From positions 35,820 to 99,819 of the forward strand of contig DATFMP010000023.1 of assembly GCA_035266845.1 (NCBI GenBank): a DNA stretch of 64,000 nucleotides, in the 5' to 3' direction. The DNA comes from DATFMP01 sp035266845. Its GTDB lineage: Bacteria > SAR324 > JACQKK01. Position numbers and translations under genes: made by a program. The notes beneath the pieces are model-generated. The model saw only the letters and a list, made by a program, of their open reading frames with translations. It ran no database searches and had not been told where the DNA came from. Below are positions 35,357 to 44,035 of this stretch, one piece after another; the first letter of the stretch is position 1, and each line of letters begins with the position of its first letter.

Positions 35357-36328
35357 CTAGTAGTCGATGGACTTGAGCACTTCGTAGATGCCGATGATGC
35401 CCACGGGCTGGGCCTCTGCGTCCGTGACGAACAGGGCGCGGATGTTGTGCGTCTCCATGATGTTCAGGGCACGCGCCGCCAGCATGTCCGGCTCTACGGC
35501 GCGTGGGTTGCGCGTCATGAATCCGCTGACGGGCTGCTTCATGAACTGCAGGGAGGGATCCTTGGTGTGCAGCCGCAGCAGATCGCCCAGCGAGAACGCC
35601 CCGACCAGCCGCCCGGCGCCGTCCACCACGGCGGTGAGGCCCCAGTTCTTGTCCTGCACCTCGCGCACGGTCGCTTCCACCGTCGCATCGTCCCGCACGA
35701 GCGGAAGCTGCTCGCCGGAGGCCATCAGGTCGCGCACGGTGGTGAGCAGCTTCTTGCCGAGGCTCCCACCGCGGTGGAACAGGTAGTAGTCCTCCTCGCG
35801 GAAGTTGCGCATGGAGAGCAGGGTCACGGCGATGGCGTCGCCCATGGCCAGGGCGGCCGTGGTGCTGGCGGTGGGCGTCAGATTGAGCGGACAGGCCTCG
35901 CGGGGCACGCCCACGTTGAGGTGCACGTCCACGCGCTGGGCGAGTTCGGACTGCGGGTTGCCCGTCATGCCGATCAGCTGGGCGTCGATGCGGCGCAGCG
36001 GCCCCAGCAGGCGGATCAGCTCCTCCGTCTGGCCGGAGTTGGAGATGGCCAGCACGACGTCGCCGTGGCCCACCATCCCCAAGTCGCCGTGGATGGCCTC
36101 GGCCGGGTGCATGAAGAACGCCTTGGTGCCCGTGCTGGCCAGGGTGGCAGCAATCTTGTTGCCCACATGGCCCGACTTGCCCACGCCCGTCACGACGACG
36201 CGGCCCTCGCAGGCGTAGAGCATCTGCACGGCTTGCACGAAGCTCTCGTCCAGCCGCCCGATCAGACCCTGGATGCCCTCCACCTCGATCTGCAGGGCGC
36301 GCTTCAGTTCGGCGAGGATGTCGGTCAT
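35357..36328 (-). CDS. kdsD: Arabinose-5-phosphate isomerase (Kdo pathway)
   Basis: A 323-residue SIS-plus-CBS protein. The isomerase domain contains VVVTGVGKSGHVGNKIAATLASTG, FFMHPAEAIHGDLGM and VVLAISNSGQTEEL. Two C-terminal CBS domains occupy about 200-320. KdsD converts ribulose-5-phosphate to arabinose-5-phosphate, the first committed step to Kdo. The genes for the next steps, kdsA and kdsB, are in the same run, so the cluster is a nearly complete Kdo supply set, lacking only the KdsC phosphatase. The ATG at 36328 matches the usual N-terminus; an upstream extension is not homologous. Confidence 0.93.
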   Translation of the reverse strand: MTDILAELKRALQIEVEGIQGLIGRLDESFVQAVQMLYACEGRVVVTGVGKSGHVGNKIAATLASTGTKAFFMHPAEAIHGDLGMVGHGDVVLAISNSGQTEELIRLLGPLRRIDAQLIGMTGNPQSELAQRVDVHLNVGVPREACPLNLTPTASTTAALAMGDAIAVTLLSMRNFREEDYYLFHRGGSLGKKLLTTVRDLMASGEQLPLVRDDATVEATVREVQDKNWGLTAVVDGAGRLVGAFSLGDLLRLHTKDPSLQFMKQPVSGFMTRNPRAVEPDMLAARALNIMETHNIRALFVTDAEAQPVGIIGIYEVLKSIDY

Positions 36329-36485
36329 GGGCTCCGTCGGATGGGCAGTGGACGATGGTTCATGGCGTGGGGGCGCTGCACCCCCCCTCCGCATGTACCC
36401 GCTGCCGTGGGCGCATGGCAACCGGTGCGCGCGGGGATGGGTCGGCGGCGCAGCAGAGCGCTGGGGAACCGTTCGTGCAACGGCC

Positions 36486-37553
36486 TCAGCCCAGCCGGGC
36501 GATGAGGGTGTCGCAGTGAGCCACGTTGCGCTCGTGCAGCTCCAGCATCTCCTGCAGCCCGGCGTGCACGGCCTCATCGCGAATGCGGGGCAACGCCTCG
36601 CGCAGCTTGCGCACCACCCAGCCCTGCCCGCGGTTGAGGAAGCGCAGCCGCTCCACGCCGCCCTGCACGGCCAGCGCCTTCTCGCGGAAGGAGCCCGTGG
36701 CGCGGCTCATCTCGCCTTCCACGTGCCGGATCAGGCGCGCCAGCAGGCCGCAACAGCGCGCCTCGTCCCGCTGTAGGGCCTGCAGGGAGGCCGCCGCATC
36801 GCCCGTGTGCTCGCCCACCAAGACCCCGGCCACCTTCACCCCAGCACGCTCAGCCTCCAGTAGCTCGTTGAGCAGGCCCAGGGTCTCCTCGCGGCTGAGG
36901 TAGCCGAAGTACTCCGGGGCTGCCTCGTCCGCATAGCAGACGGGCGAGCTGACACCGGCGCGTCCATCTCCCGCGGCCAGGGGCCAGTGCACACCGCGCT
37001 CAGTCACGATGGCGTCCAGGGCGATGTCGTGGGGCTGCGGGTGGATGGTTTCCAGGCGCCCCAGCTCGTAGCCCACGCCAATGGCCAGCGGCCGCGGCTG
37101 CATCACGGCCAGGCTGCGGTCGTAGTAGCCGCCGCCGTTGCCCAGCCGATAGCAGGCGAAGTCGAAGCCGATCACGGGCACCAGCAGCATGGCAGGCTCC
37201 AGCGGACGCCGCTCGGCCGGAATGGGGATGTTCCAGATGCCCGGCTCCATTTTGGCCTCGGGCGTCCACTCCCACCACTCCACCGGCCGGTTGCGCTCCA
37301 CCACCACGGGCAGCACGGCGCGCCCACCGGCCGCTACGTGCCGCTTCATCAGCGGCAGCACGTCCACCTCGCCCCGGAACGGCCAGTAGAAGCCCACCGG
37401 CGCCCCGGCCAGTTCGGGAAAGCCCGCCTCGATGTGCTCCAGCACCTGCGCCTGCAGCGTCCGGCGCTCCGCGGGCGGCAGCGCCAGCCGCGCCTCGCGG
37501 ATGCGCGTGCGCTGCTCCTTGCGCCACGCGTTGACGTCCTGCCAACTCTGCAT
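36486..37553 (-). CDS. 5-formyltetrahydrofolate cyclo-ligase fused to a DUF6306-like ferritin-like domain
   Basis: A 355-residue fusion. Residues 1-190 are a 5-formyl-THF cyclo-ligase: WRKEQRTRIREARLAL, GFYWPFRGEVDVLPLMK, LVPVIGFD and the nucleotide-binding RLGNGGGYYDRSL. This ATP-dependent enzyme converts 5-formyl-THF to methenyl-THF. Residues about 203-355 (SSPVCYADEAAPEYFGYLS onward) form an all-helical domain with LLNELLEAERAGVKVAG and RDEARCCGLLARLIRHVEGE, resembling DUF6306 ferritin-like domains. Start ATG 37553. I can find no frameshift at the junction, so it is a genuine fusion. Confidence 0.85.
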   Translation of the reverse strand: MQSWQDVNAWRKEQRTRIREARLALPPAERRTLQAQVLEHIEAGFPELAGAPVGFYWPFRGEVDVLPLMKRHVAAGGRAVLPVVVERNRPVEWWEWTPEAKMEPGIWNIPIPAERRPLEPAMLLVPVIGFDFACYRLGNGGGYYDRSLAVMQPRPLAIGVGYELGRLETIHPQPHDIALDAIVTERGVHWPLAAGDGRAGVSSPVCYADEAAPEYFGYLSREETLGLLNELLEAERAGVKVAGVLVGEHTGDAAASLQALQRDEARCCGLLARLIRHVEGEMSRATGSFREKALAVQGGVERLRFLNRGQGWVVRKLREALPRIRDEAVHAGLQEMLELHERNVAHCDTLIARLG

Positions 37554-37594
37554 GGTGCCTCCGCCAGTGGCGGATGGGCTCGCCGGGCGACCGC

Positions 37595-38428
37595 TCACGC
37601 CTGCTCCCGCACCAGCGCGTGGATGGCCTTGAGACGCTTCAACAGCGCGCCGATCTCGTCCATGGGAATCATGTTGGGCCCGTCGCACAGAGCGATCTCG
37701 GGGTCGGCGTGGGTCTCCATGAAGGCCCCGTCCGCCCCCGCGGCCACGGCGGCCTGGGCCATGGGCGCGACGAACTGGCGCTCTCCGGCGGACTTGCCGC
37801 CCGCGCCGGAGGGAAGCTGGATGCTATGGGTGGCGTCGATCACCACCGGGTAGCCGAACTCTTTCATGATGGGGAAGCCGCGCATGTCCACCACCATGTT
37901 GTTGTAGCCGAACATGTAGCCGCGCTCGGTGAGGATGATGCGCTCGTTACCCGTGGAGGTCATCTTCTTCAGTGCGTGCTCCACGTCCCGCGGGCCAATG
38001 AACTGGCCCTTCTTCCAGTTCACGATGCGCCCCGTGCGGGCGATTTCCACCACGAAATCCGTCTGGCGGGAGAGAAACGCCGGCACCTGCAGAATGTCCA
38101 GTACCTCGGCGGCCGGCTCGATCTCCTCGAAGCGGTGCACATCGGACAGCAGCGGCACGCCCACCACGCGCCGGATCTCCCGGAACAGCTCCAGGGAGCG
38201 CTCCAAGCCGGGCCCGCGGAAGCTGTCCACGCCCGTGCGGTTTGCCTTGTCGTAGGAGACCTTGAAGGCAAACGGGATACCCAGCGGCTCACAGATGGCC
38301 TTGAGGCGCTTGGCGAACTCCAGCGTCTGGCCCGGCCGCACGTCGTCCTCGATCACGTCCGGCCCGGCGAGGGCGAAGAACGGCAGCGTTGCGCCGTGGT
38401 AGCTCTTCAGTGCAAACAGGTCGGTCAT
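37595..38428 (-). CDS. kdsA: 3-deoxy-8-phosphooctulonate synthase
   Basis: A 277-residue KdsA, near the usual 280. FFALAGPDVIEDD, FKVSYDKANRTGVDSFRGPGLE, LSDVHRFEEIEPAAEVLDILQVPAFLSRQTD (in parts) and YPVVIDATHSIQLPSG are conserved blocks. It condenses phosphoenolpyruvate with arabinose-5-phosphate. Both metal-dependent and independent KdsA exist; I did not resolve which. Its ATG overlaps the kdsB stop by 4 nt. Confidence 0.96.
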   Translation of the reverse strand: MTDLFALKSYHGATLPFFALAGPDVIEDDVRPGQTLEFAKRLKAICEPLGIPFAFKVSYDKANRTGVDSFRGPGLERSLELFREIRRVVGVPLLSDVHRFEEIEPAAEVLDILQVPAFLSRQTDFVVEIARTGRIVNWKKGQFIGPRDVEHALKKMTSTGNERIILTERGYMFGYNNMVVDMRGFPIMKEFGYPVVIDATHSIQLPSGAGGKSAGERQFVAPMAQAAVAAGADGAFMETHADPEIALCDGPNMIPMDEIGALLKRLKAIHALVREQA

Positions 38429-39234
38429 CCGTTGGAGCCCTCCACGCGACGCCCCTGGGCCGCGATCCAGGCCTCCGCCCGCACCAGGTCCGCCGGCACG
38501 TCCACGCCAAAGCCTAGGGCCTGCGCCTGGAAGCAGTGGATGGCGTAACCGTGCTCCAGGGCGCGCAACTGCTCCAGTTGCTCGCGCTCCGAGAGCGGCG
38601 TGGAGGGGAGGCGGTGAAAGGTATGCAGGAAGTCCGCACGGTACAGGTACACGCCCAGGTGCCGCCAGCCCAGGTCGCCCGCGGGCGAGCGGGGATAGGG
38701 GATGGGGGCGCGGGAAAAGTACAGCGCCCGGCCGGTGCCGTCCAGCACGGCCTTGACCACGTGCGGATCGCGCAGCTCGTCCTCGTCCTGCAGCGGGTGC
38801 ACCAGCGTGCCCATCACGGCATCGGGCACGGCCAGCAGCCCGGACACCAGCCGCTCCAGGTCACCTGGGTCGATCAGGGGCTCGTCGCCCTGCACGTTGA
38901 GCACCCAGCTCGGAGCCTCGCCCCGCGCCGATTCGATGGCAATCGCCTCGGCGATGCGGTCCGTGCCGGTTGCGGCGTCGCCGGTCAGCACCACCTCGCC
39001 ACCGAAGCCGCGCACGGCCCCGGCAATGCGCTCGTCGTCCGTGGCCACCAGCACGCGGGCCACGGAGGGCGTGCGCAGCGTGCGCTCGTAGGTGTGCTGG
39101 ATCATGGGCCGGCCGGCCAGCGAGGCCAGCGGCTTGCCGGGAAAGCGCGTGGAGGCGTAGCGCGCGGGAATGACGGCCCACACCGCCTGGCCGGGACGCG
39201 GCGCCGCGGCGTCCTCGCGGGCGCGGCGCGTCAT
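38425..39234 (-). CDS. kdsB: 3-deoxy-manno-octulosonate cytidylyltransferase
   Basis: A 269-residue CMP-Kdo synthetase. AVIPARYASTRFPGKPLASLAGRPMIQHTYE is the N-terminal nucleotide-binding block, VLVATDDERIAGAV, VLNVQGDEPLIDP and RHLGVYLYRADFL follow. It activates Kdo with CTP for transfer to lipid A. Start ATG 39234 overlaps the moeA-fusion stop by 4 nt, and its stop overlaps the kdsA start by 4 nt, so all three are translationally coupled. The first 15 residues are Arg/Ala/Pro-rich and non-conserved. Confidence 0.95.
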   Translation of the reverse strand: MTRRAREDAAAPRPGQAVWAVIPARYASTRFPGKPLASLAGRPMIQHTYERTLRTPSVARVLVATDDERIAGAVRGFGGEVVLTGDAATGTDRIAEAIAIESARGEAPSWVLNVQGDEPLIDPGDLERLVSGLLAVPDAVMGTLVHPLQDEDELRDPHVVKAVLDGTGRALYFSRAPIPYPRSPAGDLGWRHLGVYLYRADFLHTFHRLPSTPLSEREQLEQLRALEHGYAIHCFQAQALGFGVDVPADLVRAEAWIAAQGRRVEGSNG

Positions 39235-41150
39235 GGCGTCTCCACGACGGTCATGCCCAGGCCCCGCAGGGCCTCGCGGGCCTCGGGCTGCTTGAGCAGC
39301 CGCAGCAGGGCCTGCACGGGCTCGCGCTGCAGGCGGGCCTTGGGGATCACCAGGTCGTACTGTTCGTCCACGATGGGCAGGAAGCCCAGCCCGAGCTGCT
39401 CCGCCACGTGGGAGACGGCCACTCCCCAGTCCACCCGGTGCTGGGCCACGGCGGCGGCCACGGCGTTGTGGCTCTTGGCCTCCACCAGGTAGCCCTGCGG
39501 GCGGGCGCCCTCCAGCAGCTTGTCGATCAGTACGCGGGTGCCGCTGCCCCGGTTGCGGTTGATCATCAGCAGGTCGCGGTCGGTCGTGGCAAGCTCCAGC
39601 GCCTGCTCCAGCGAGAGCCCCTGGAAGCGCGCATCGTCCTGGCGGTACACGATCCCCTGCTTGCGGCCATAGCCGCGCTCCAGGTGCAGCGTATCGTCCA
39701 GGAAGGGCGTGTTGTACTCGCCGGTGGCCTCGTCCAGCAGGTGCGTGCCGGCCACGTCGCACTCGCCGCGCTTGGCGGCCGCCAGCCCGCCCTGGCTGCC
39801 CACGGCGATGTACTTGACGTGCCAGCCCTCCTCGGTGAGGCGGCTCACCAGCCAGTCCAACCCCACACAGTGGCTGCCGATCACCACCAAGTCCGCCAGG
39901 ATCAGCTCCTGGCCGATCAGCGTGACGGAGACCGGCTCGCCCGCCTCCAGGTACTCCGCGTTGCGGTCGATGGCGATGAAGCCGTCTGCCTTGGAGAACG
40001 CCGTGACCGAGCCCGAGCCCTTGCCCATGGGATAGGCCGAGAATCCGTCGCCGCCCCGCACCAGATTCACCAGCAGGAACTCCGTGCGGCCCTTCTCCGA
40101 GTTGATCCGCATGGGCAGGCTGGCCGCCACGCGCTGCGGATCCTCCTCGCTCATGCCCGCCATCAGGCGCAGCACGGGCGCGATGAACTCGTGAAAGGTG
40201 AACACGGCGGAGGTGGGGAAGCCTGGCAGAATGGCCAGCGGCGTGGGCCCTATCATGGCCAGGCACAGCGGCTTGCCGGGCTTCAACGCCACGCCGTGCA
40301 CCAGGATGCCCGGGGCGCCGAGCTGCTCCACCACAGCGTAGTTCAAATCGCCCTGGCCCTTGCTGGTGCCACCGGAGAGCAGCACCATGTCGCACTCGGA
40401 GACGGCCTGCTCCAGGGTGGAGCGGATACGCACCGCGTCGTCCTGTACGATGCCCAGGCGCACCGGCTCGCACCCGATCTCGCGCACGGCATCGGCGATG
40501 ATGGTGGCGTTGGAGTCGTAGATCTTGCCGACGCCCATCTCCGCACCGGGCGGAATGATCTCGTCACCGGTGGAAAGGACGGCCACCCGCGGCCGCCGGA
40601 ATACGGGCACATGGTCGTACCCGATGGCGGCCAGCACGCCCGTCTCGCGGGAGGTGAGCACGGTGCGGCGGTGCAGCACGGTCTCGCCGGCCGCGATGTC
40701 CGTGCCGGCAAAGCTGATGGCATTGCCCGGCGCCACCGAGCGCGTGACCAGGATGCCGCCATCGCGGGGAATCGTGTTCTCCACCATCACCACCGCATCA
40801 GCCCCGCGCGGAATCACGCCGCCCGTGGCGATGGCCGTGGCCGTGCCCGGCCGCACCTCGATGCGCGGCACCACGGCGGTGTGTACCACCTCATCGGTGA
40901 GCTGGATGAAGCGCGGGTCGCTCTCGTCCGCCCCGAACGTATCCTCGGCGCGGACGGCAAAGCCGTCCACGTTGCTGCGATCGAAGAACGGCACGTCCAC
41001 GCGCGAGACGATGGTCTGCGCCAGCACGCGCCCCAATGCCTCGCTCAGCGGGACGGACTCATCCCCCACGGGGCCCGGCTGCACGGCCTCGCGAAAGATG
41101 CGGTGCGTCTCTTCTGCGGTCTTGACGGATAGGAACTGTTCCTGCTTCAA
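39231..41150 (-). CDS. moeA: MoeA-type molybdopterin molybdotransferase fused to a C-terminal PBP-like domain
   Basis: A 639-residue fusion. Residues 1 to about 410 form MoeA: DVPFFDRSNVDGFAVRAED, GGVIPRGADAVVMVENT, VLSTGDEIIPPGAEM, LSGGTSKGQGD and ILPGFPTSAVFTFHEF. Residues about 420-639 match the periplasmic-binding-protein-like domain found in MoeA fusions (COG1910 type): LILADLVVIGSHCVGLDWLV, HLLDEATGEYNTPFLDD, LLMINRNRGSGTR. MoeA inserts molybdenum into molybdopterin; the PBP domain may sense molybdate or tungstate. Its stop overlaps kdsB. Confidence 0.92.
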   Translation of the reverse strand: MKQEQFLSVKTAEETHRIFREAVQPGPVGDESVPLSEALGRVLAQTIVSRVDVPFFDRSNVDGFAVRAEDTFGADESDPRFIQLTDEVVHTAVVPRIEVRPGTATAIATGGVIPRGADAVVMVENTIPRDGGILVTRSVAPGNAISFAGTDIAAGETVLHRRTVLTSRETGVLAAIGYDHVPVFRRPRVAVLSTGDEIIPPGAEMGVGKIYDSNATIIADAVREIGCEPVRLGIVQDDAVRIRSTLEQAVSECDMVLLSGGTSKGQGDLNYAVVEQLGAPGILVHGVALKPGKPLCLAMIGPTPLAILPGFPTSAVFTFHEFIAPVLRLMAGMSEEDPQRVAASLPMRINSEKGRTEFLLVNLVRGGDGFSAYPMGKGSGSVTAFSKADGFIAIDRNAEYLEAGEPVSVTLIGQELILADLVVIGSHCVGLDWLVSRLTEEGWHVKYIAVGSQGGLAAAKRGECDVAGTHLLDEATGEYNTPFLDDTLHLERGYGRKQGIVYRQDDARFQGLSLEQALELATTDRDLLMINRNRGSGTRVLIDKLLEGARPQGYLVEAKSHNAVAAAVAQHRVDWGVAVSHVAEQLGLGFLPIVDEQYDLVIPKARLQREPVQALLRLLKQPEAREALRGLGMTVVETP

Positions 41151-41230
41151 GCGGCCTCCTTACGGACGGTGCGCGGCTGCCCCGCCGGATGGCGGAGCAG
41201 CCGGGGACCCGACCCGAGGCCGGGGCCCGC

Positions 41231-42445
41231 TCAGCCCGACTTGGTCATCTCGCCCAGGGCGTTGAGCTGCATCACCCAGGCGTCCTGCCCACCCGCGCCC
41301 TGCGAGCGGGTCTTGCCCACGACGACGAAGGCGCCATCGAGCATGGGCACCACAGCGGTGGCCTCGTCGTCGTCCTTGCCACCAATGGTTCGATTCCACA
41401 ACTCGTTGCCCGAATCGTCAATGCGGAGGACCCAGGCATCCTTGCCGCCGGCGCTTTTGGACTCGGTCGTGCCCACAACGACGAACCCGCTGTCGTTGCC
41501 GGGTCGAATCTCATGGGCCTCGTCGTTTTCGGCCCCGCCGTAGCTATGCTCCCACAGCTTCTTGCCTTTGGCATCCAGACGAATCACCCAGCCGTCGCGT
41601 TTGTGGCGGTCCCGGTCGGATTCCGTCCATCCTGCCACCACGTAGCCCTTGTCTCCCAACGTGACGAGGTCCGTGGCCGAGTCGTTCTCAGGGCTGCCGA
41701 AGGTCTCCTCCCAGAGCTGCTGGCCGGTGGAATTGATCTTCACCACCCAGGCATCCTTGCCACCGGCGCCCTTGGACTGGGTGGTGCCAGCGAAGACGTA
41801 GCCGCCGTCAGGCGTCGCGCGGATGGCGTTGACGGTCTCGTCGTCCTGACCCCCATAGTAGCGCTCCCAGACGATCTTGCCGTCCGCGTCGATCTTGGCC
41901 ACCCAGCCGTCATAGTAGTCCGGATTAGCCGACTGCTCGGTACCCGCCACCACGTAGCCACCGTCCGCGGCAGCCAGTATGGCATGCGGCCGGCCCTTGC
42001 GCTTGCGGTCGTACTGCTTCAGCCAGACGGTGCTGCCCTTGCCATCCAGCTTGGCCACCCATACGGAGCCGATGCCGCTGGTGGCGCCCTGCGTTTCGCC
42101 CGTGGCAATGAAGCCGCCATCCAGCGTGGGCTGGATGTCCTCCACGTGCTCATCGCCATCGCTGCCCCACGTCCGCTCCCATACGGTGCTGCCGGCCTTG
42201 TCCAGCCGGATCACCCATGCATCGGCATCGCTCTTGCCGTCCGGCGTGCGGTCTCCGGCCACCACGACGCCACCATCCTCCGTGGGCGTTGCGTGGGTCG
42301 CTTCATCGCGCCCGGGCCCGCCATAGGTGTGTTCCCAGGTGGGCTGATTGGCGGGCGGTCCTGAGGGCTGCACCATGTAGTACACGCCCGCGGCCGCCGC
42401 CGCACCCACCACCACGATCGTCAATCCGATCCACTTCGCCCGCAT
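41231..42445 (-). CDS. Membrane-anchored seven-repeat beta-propeller-like protein
   Basis: A 404-residue protein with an N-terminal membrane helix (residues 5-25) and seven repeats of about 50 residues, each built from DGGxVVAGxTxS, DAWVxKxDxxGxxxWE and a YGG/FGS turn. This resembles secreted propeller-like repeat proteins seen in many Gram-negatives. It probably forms a closed propeller exposed in the periplasm or on the surface. The ATG at 42445 has GGAGG upstream. It lies between two moeA genes, 81 nt before the fusion and 180 nt after the other; a functional link to molybdenum is not evident. Function unknown. Confidence 0.75.
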   Translation of the reverse strand: MRAKWIGLTIVVVGAAAAAGVYYMVQPSGPPANQPTWEHTYGGPGRDEATHATPTEDGGVVVAGDRTPDGKSDADAWVIRLDKAGSTVWERTWGSDGDEHVEDIQPTLDGGFIATGETQGATSGIGSVWVAKLDGKGSTVWLKQYDRKRKGRPHAILAAADGGYVVAGTEQSANPDYYDGWVAKIDADGKIVWERYYGGQDDETVNAIRATPDGGYVFAGTTQSKGAGGKDAWVVKINSTGQQLWEETFGSPENDSATDLVTLGDKGYVVAGWTESDRDRHKRDGWVIRLDAKGKKLWEHSYGGAENDEAHEIRPGNDSGFVVVGTTESKSAGGKDAWVLRIDDSGNELWNRTIGGKDDDEATAVVPMLDGAFVVVGKTRSQGAGGQDAWVMQLNALGEMTKSG

Positions 42446-42624
42446 CGCGCCTCCTCTCACCCCTAACGGCTGATCCATGTATGCCTCGATTCTTCCGGCG
42501 CAGCGTGGTGCAGGGGTTCATTTTCGCCGGAAGACTGGTCGAATACAGGATTGGATGCGGGGGATGGGAGGCCCGGTTCATTGCTGCCTGAAGCCGCGGA
42601 AATCGCCGCGCTCCGCGGGCCGGA

Positions 42625-43848
42625 TCAGTCGTACAGCCAGATCTCGGCCGGCTGGCCGGCCGCGATGCCCTCGGAATCCTGATCCACCACCACGAAGCCA
42701 TCGGCCAACGTGGTCGTGCTCAACGCGGAGGCACCACTGGTGGCCAACAGCTCCGCCCGGCCGTCCGCCAGCCGCACGCGCGCATAGTCCGTGCGGCCGA
42801 TCTGCGAGCTGATGCGGTCCTTGAGCGGAACCTCGGTGCGGCGGTACGGCCACAGCTCTTGGCGGCCGCCCATGCGGCGCAACGCCAGACCCACGAAGAA
42901 ATCGTAGCCCGCCAGGCACGACACCGGATTGCCCGGCAGCAGGAACACGGGCCGCTCGGCCGCCCAGCCGAAGCCGGTGGGGGCGGAAGGCCGCATGGCC
43001 ACGCCGTGCACCAGCAATTCGCCCTCTTCGGCGATGAGTGTCGGCGCGTGGTCCTCCACGCCCACGGACGTGCCGCCCGTGGTGACGATCATGTCCCCGG
43101 GTGCATGCAGCAGGGCATCGCGAATCTGCTCGCGGTCGTCCGGCAGGTGGAGAATCTGCACCACCTCGCCTCCATCGCGCTCGATGAGGGCCTTGAGCAT
43201 GAGCGAGTTGGAGTCCACGATCATGGCCCCGCGCGGCTTTTCCCCAGGTTTGAGCAGCTCGTTGCCCGTGATCAGCAGGGTCACTGCGGGCCGCTTGCGT
43301 GCGAACACCCGGCCGACACCGATGGAGGCCAGCACACCCACGTCCTGTGCCCGCAGCAGTCGCCCGGCCTGGAACACCACCGTACCGGCCTTGATATCCT
43401 CCCCGATTCGGCCGATGTTCTTCTTGGGCGTGACGGTCTCGGTGGCAGTCATGACGCCGTCGGCCTCGCTGGTGGCTTCCGCCATCAGCACGGCATCGGC
43501 ACCCTCGGGGATGGGCGCGCCGGTCATGATGCGCACGGCCTCGCCGGCGCCCACGCGACCGGGGAAGACCTTACCCGGCGTGACCTCGCCGATCACGCGG
43601 AAGGTGAGCGGATTGTAGGGCCCGGCGCCGTAGGTCTCCTCCGAGCGGACGGCGTAGCCATCCATCGCGGAGCGCGGGAAAGCGGGCACGTCTACCTCGG
43701 ACACGATGGGCTCGACCAGCACCCGGCCCGCCGCATGGTCGAGCGGCACAGTTTCTGCGGCTGTTTGGTGCACTCGCTCGCGGATCAGCGCATGGAAGCG
43801 GTGCACTTCCATACGCTGCTTGAAACCTCGCATACGGATGTCGGTCAT
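42625..43848 (-). CDS. moeA: Molybdopterin molybdotransferase MoeA (second copy)
   Basis: A 407-residue MoeA with VPAFPRSAMDGYAVRSEE, IMTGAPIPEGADAVLMAE, LLITGNELLKPGE, MIVTTGGTSVGVEDH and FLLPGNPVSCLAGYDFFV. It lacks the extra C-terminal PBP domain of the other copy. Two paralogues in one gene run may divide molybdenum and tungsten insertion, as in some bacteria and archaea; this is inference. Start MTDIRMRGF at 43848 is preferred because the likely promoter at 43910-43939 would exclude ATG 43911. Confidence 0.93.
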   Translation of the reverse strand: MTDIRMRGFKQRMEVHRFHALIRERVHQTAAETVPLDHAAGRVLVEPIVSEVDVPAFPRSAMDGYAVRSEETYGAGPYNPLTFRVIGEVTPGKVFPGRVGAGEAVRIMTGAPIPEGADAVLMAEATSEADGVMTATETVTPKKNIGRIGEDIKAGTVVFQAGRLLRAQDVGVLASIGVGRVFARKRPAVTLLITGNELLKPGEKPRGAMIVDSNSLMLKALIERDGGEVVQILHLPDDREQIRDALLHAPGDMIVTTGGTSVGVEDHAPTLIAEEGELLVHGVAMRPSAPTGFGWAAERPVFLLPGNPVSCLAGYDFFVGLALRRMGGRQELWPYRRTEVPLKDRISSQIGRTDYARVRLADGRAELLATSGASALSTTTLADGFVVVDQDSEGIAAGQPAEIWLYD

Positions 43849-43909
43849 GCCGGGGGGCTCGCCTGGAACGCCAAGGTTGTAAGGGCCTGCGATGATTGAA
43901 TTTCTCAGC

Positions 43910-43939
43910 ATGCTACTGCCGGCCCGAAGCGGGTGTCAA
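43910..43939 (-). promoter_or_regulatory. Candidate sigma-70 promoter for moeA
   Basis: On the minus strand TTGACA (43934-43939) and TAGCAT (43910-43915) are separated by 18 nt. The -35 is perfect and the -10 matches four of six. It lies about 60-90 nt upstream of the chosen moeA start and would drive the run towards kdsA/kdsD. Confidence 0.4.
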
Positions 43940-44035
43940 CACGGCCCGCCCAACGCAGAGCGCCGCCAGATGCGGCTCCGCAATGGCGCTGTGCCCTGCG
44001 CGCGCGGCCGTGCCGGGCAGGATTGACTGCATCCC

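Noticed and set aside
38425..40473. Long minus-strand frame covering kdsB and part of the moeA fusion
   Set aside because: Only the last 269 residues are kdsB. The upstream part is the shadow of the moeA fusion in another frame, not a fusion.
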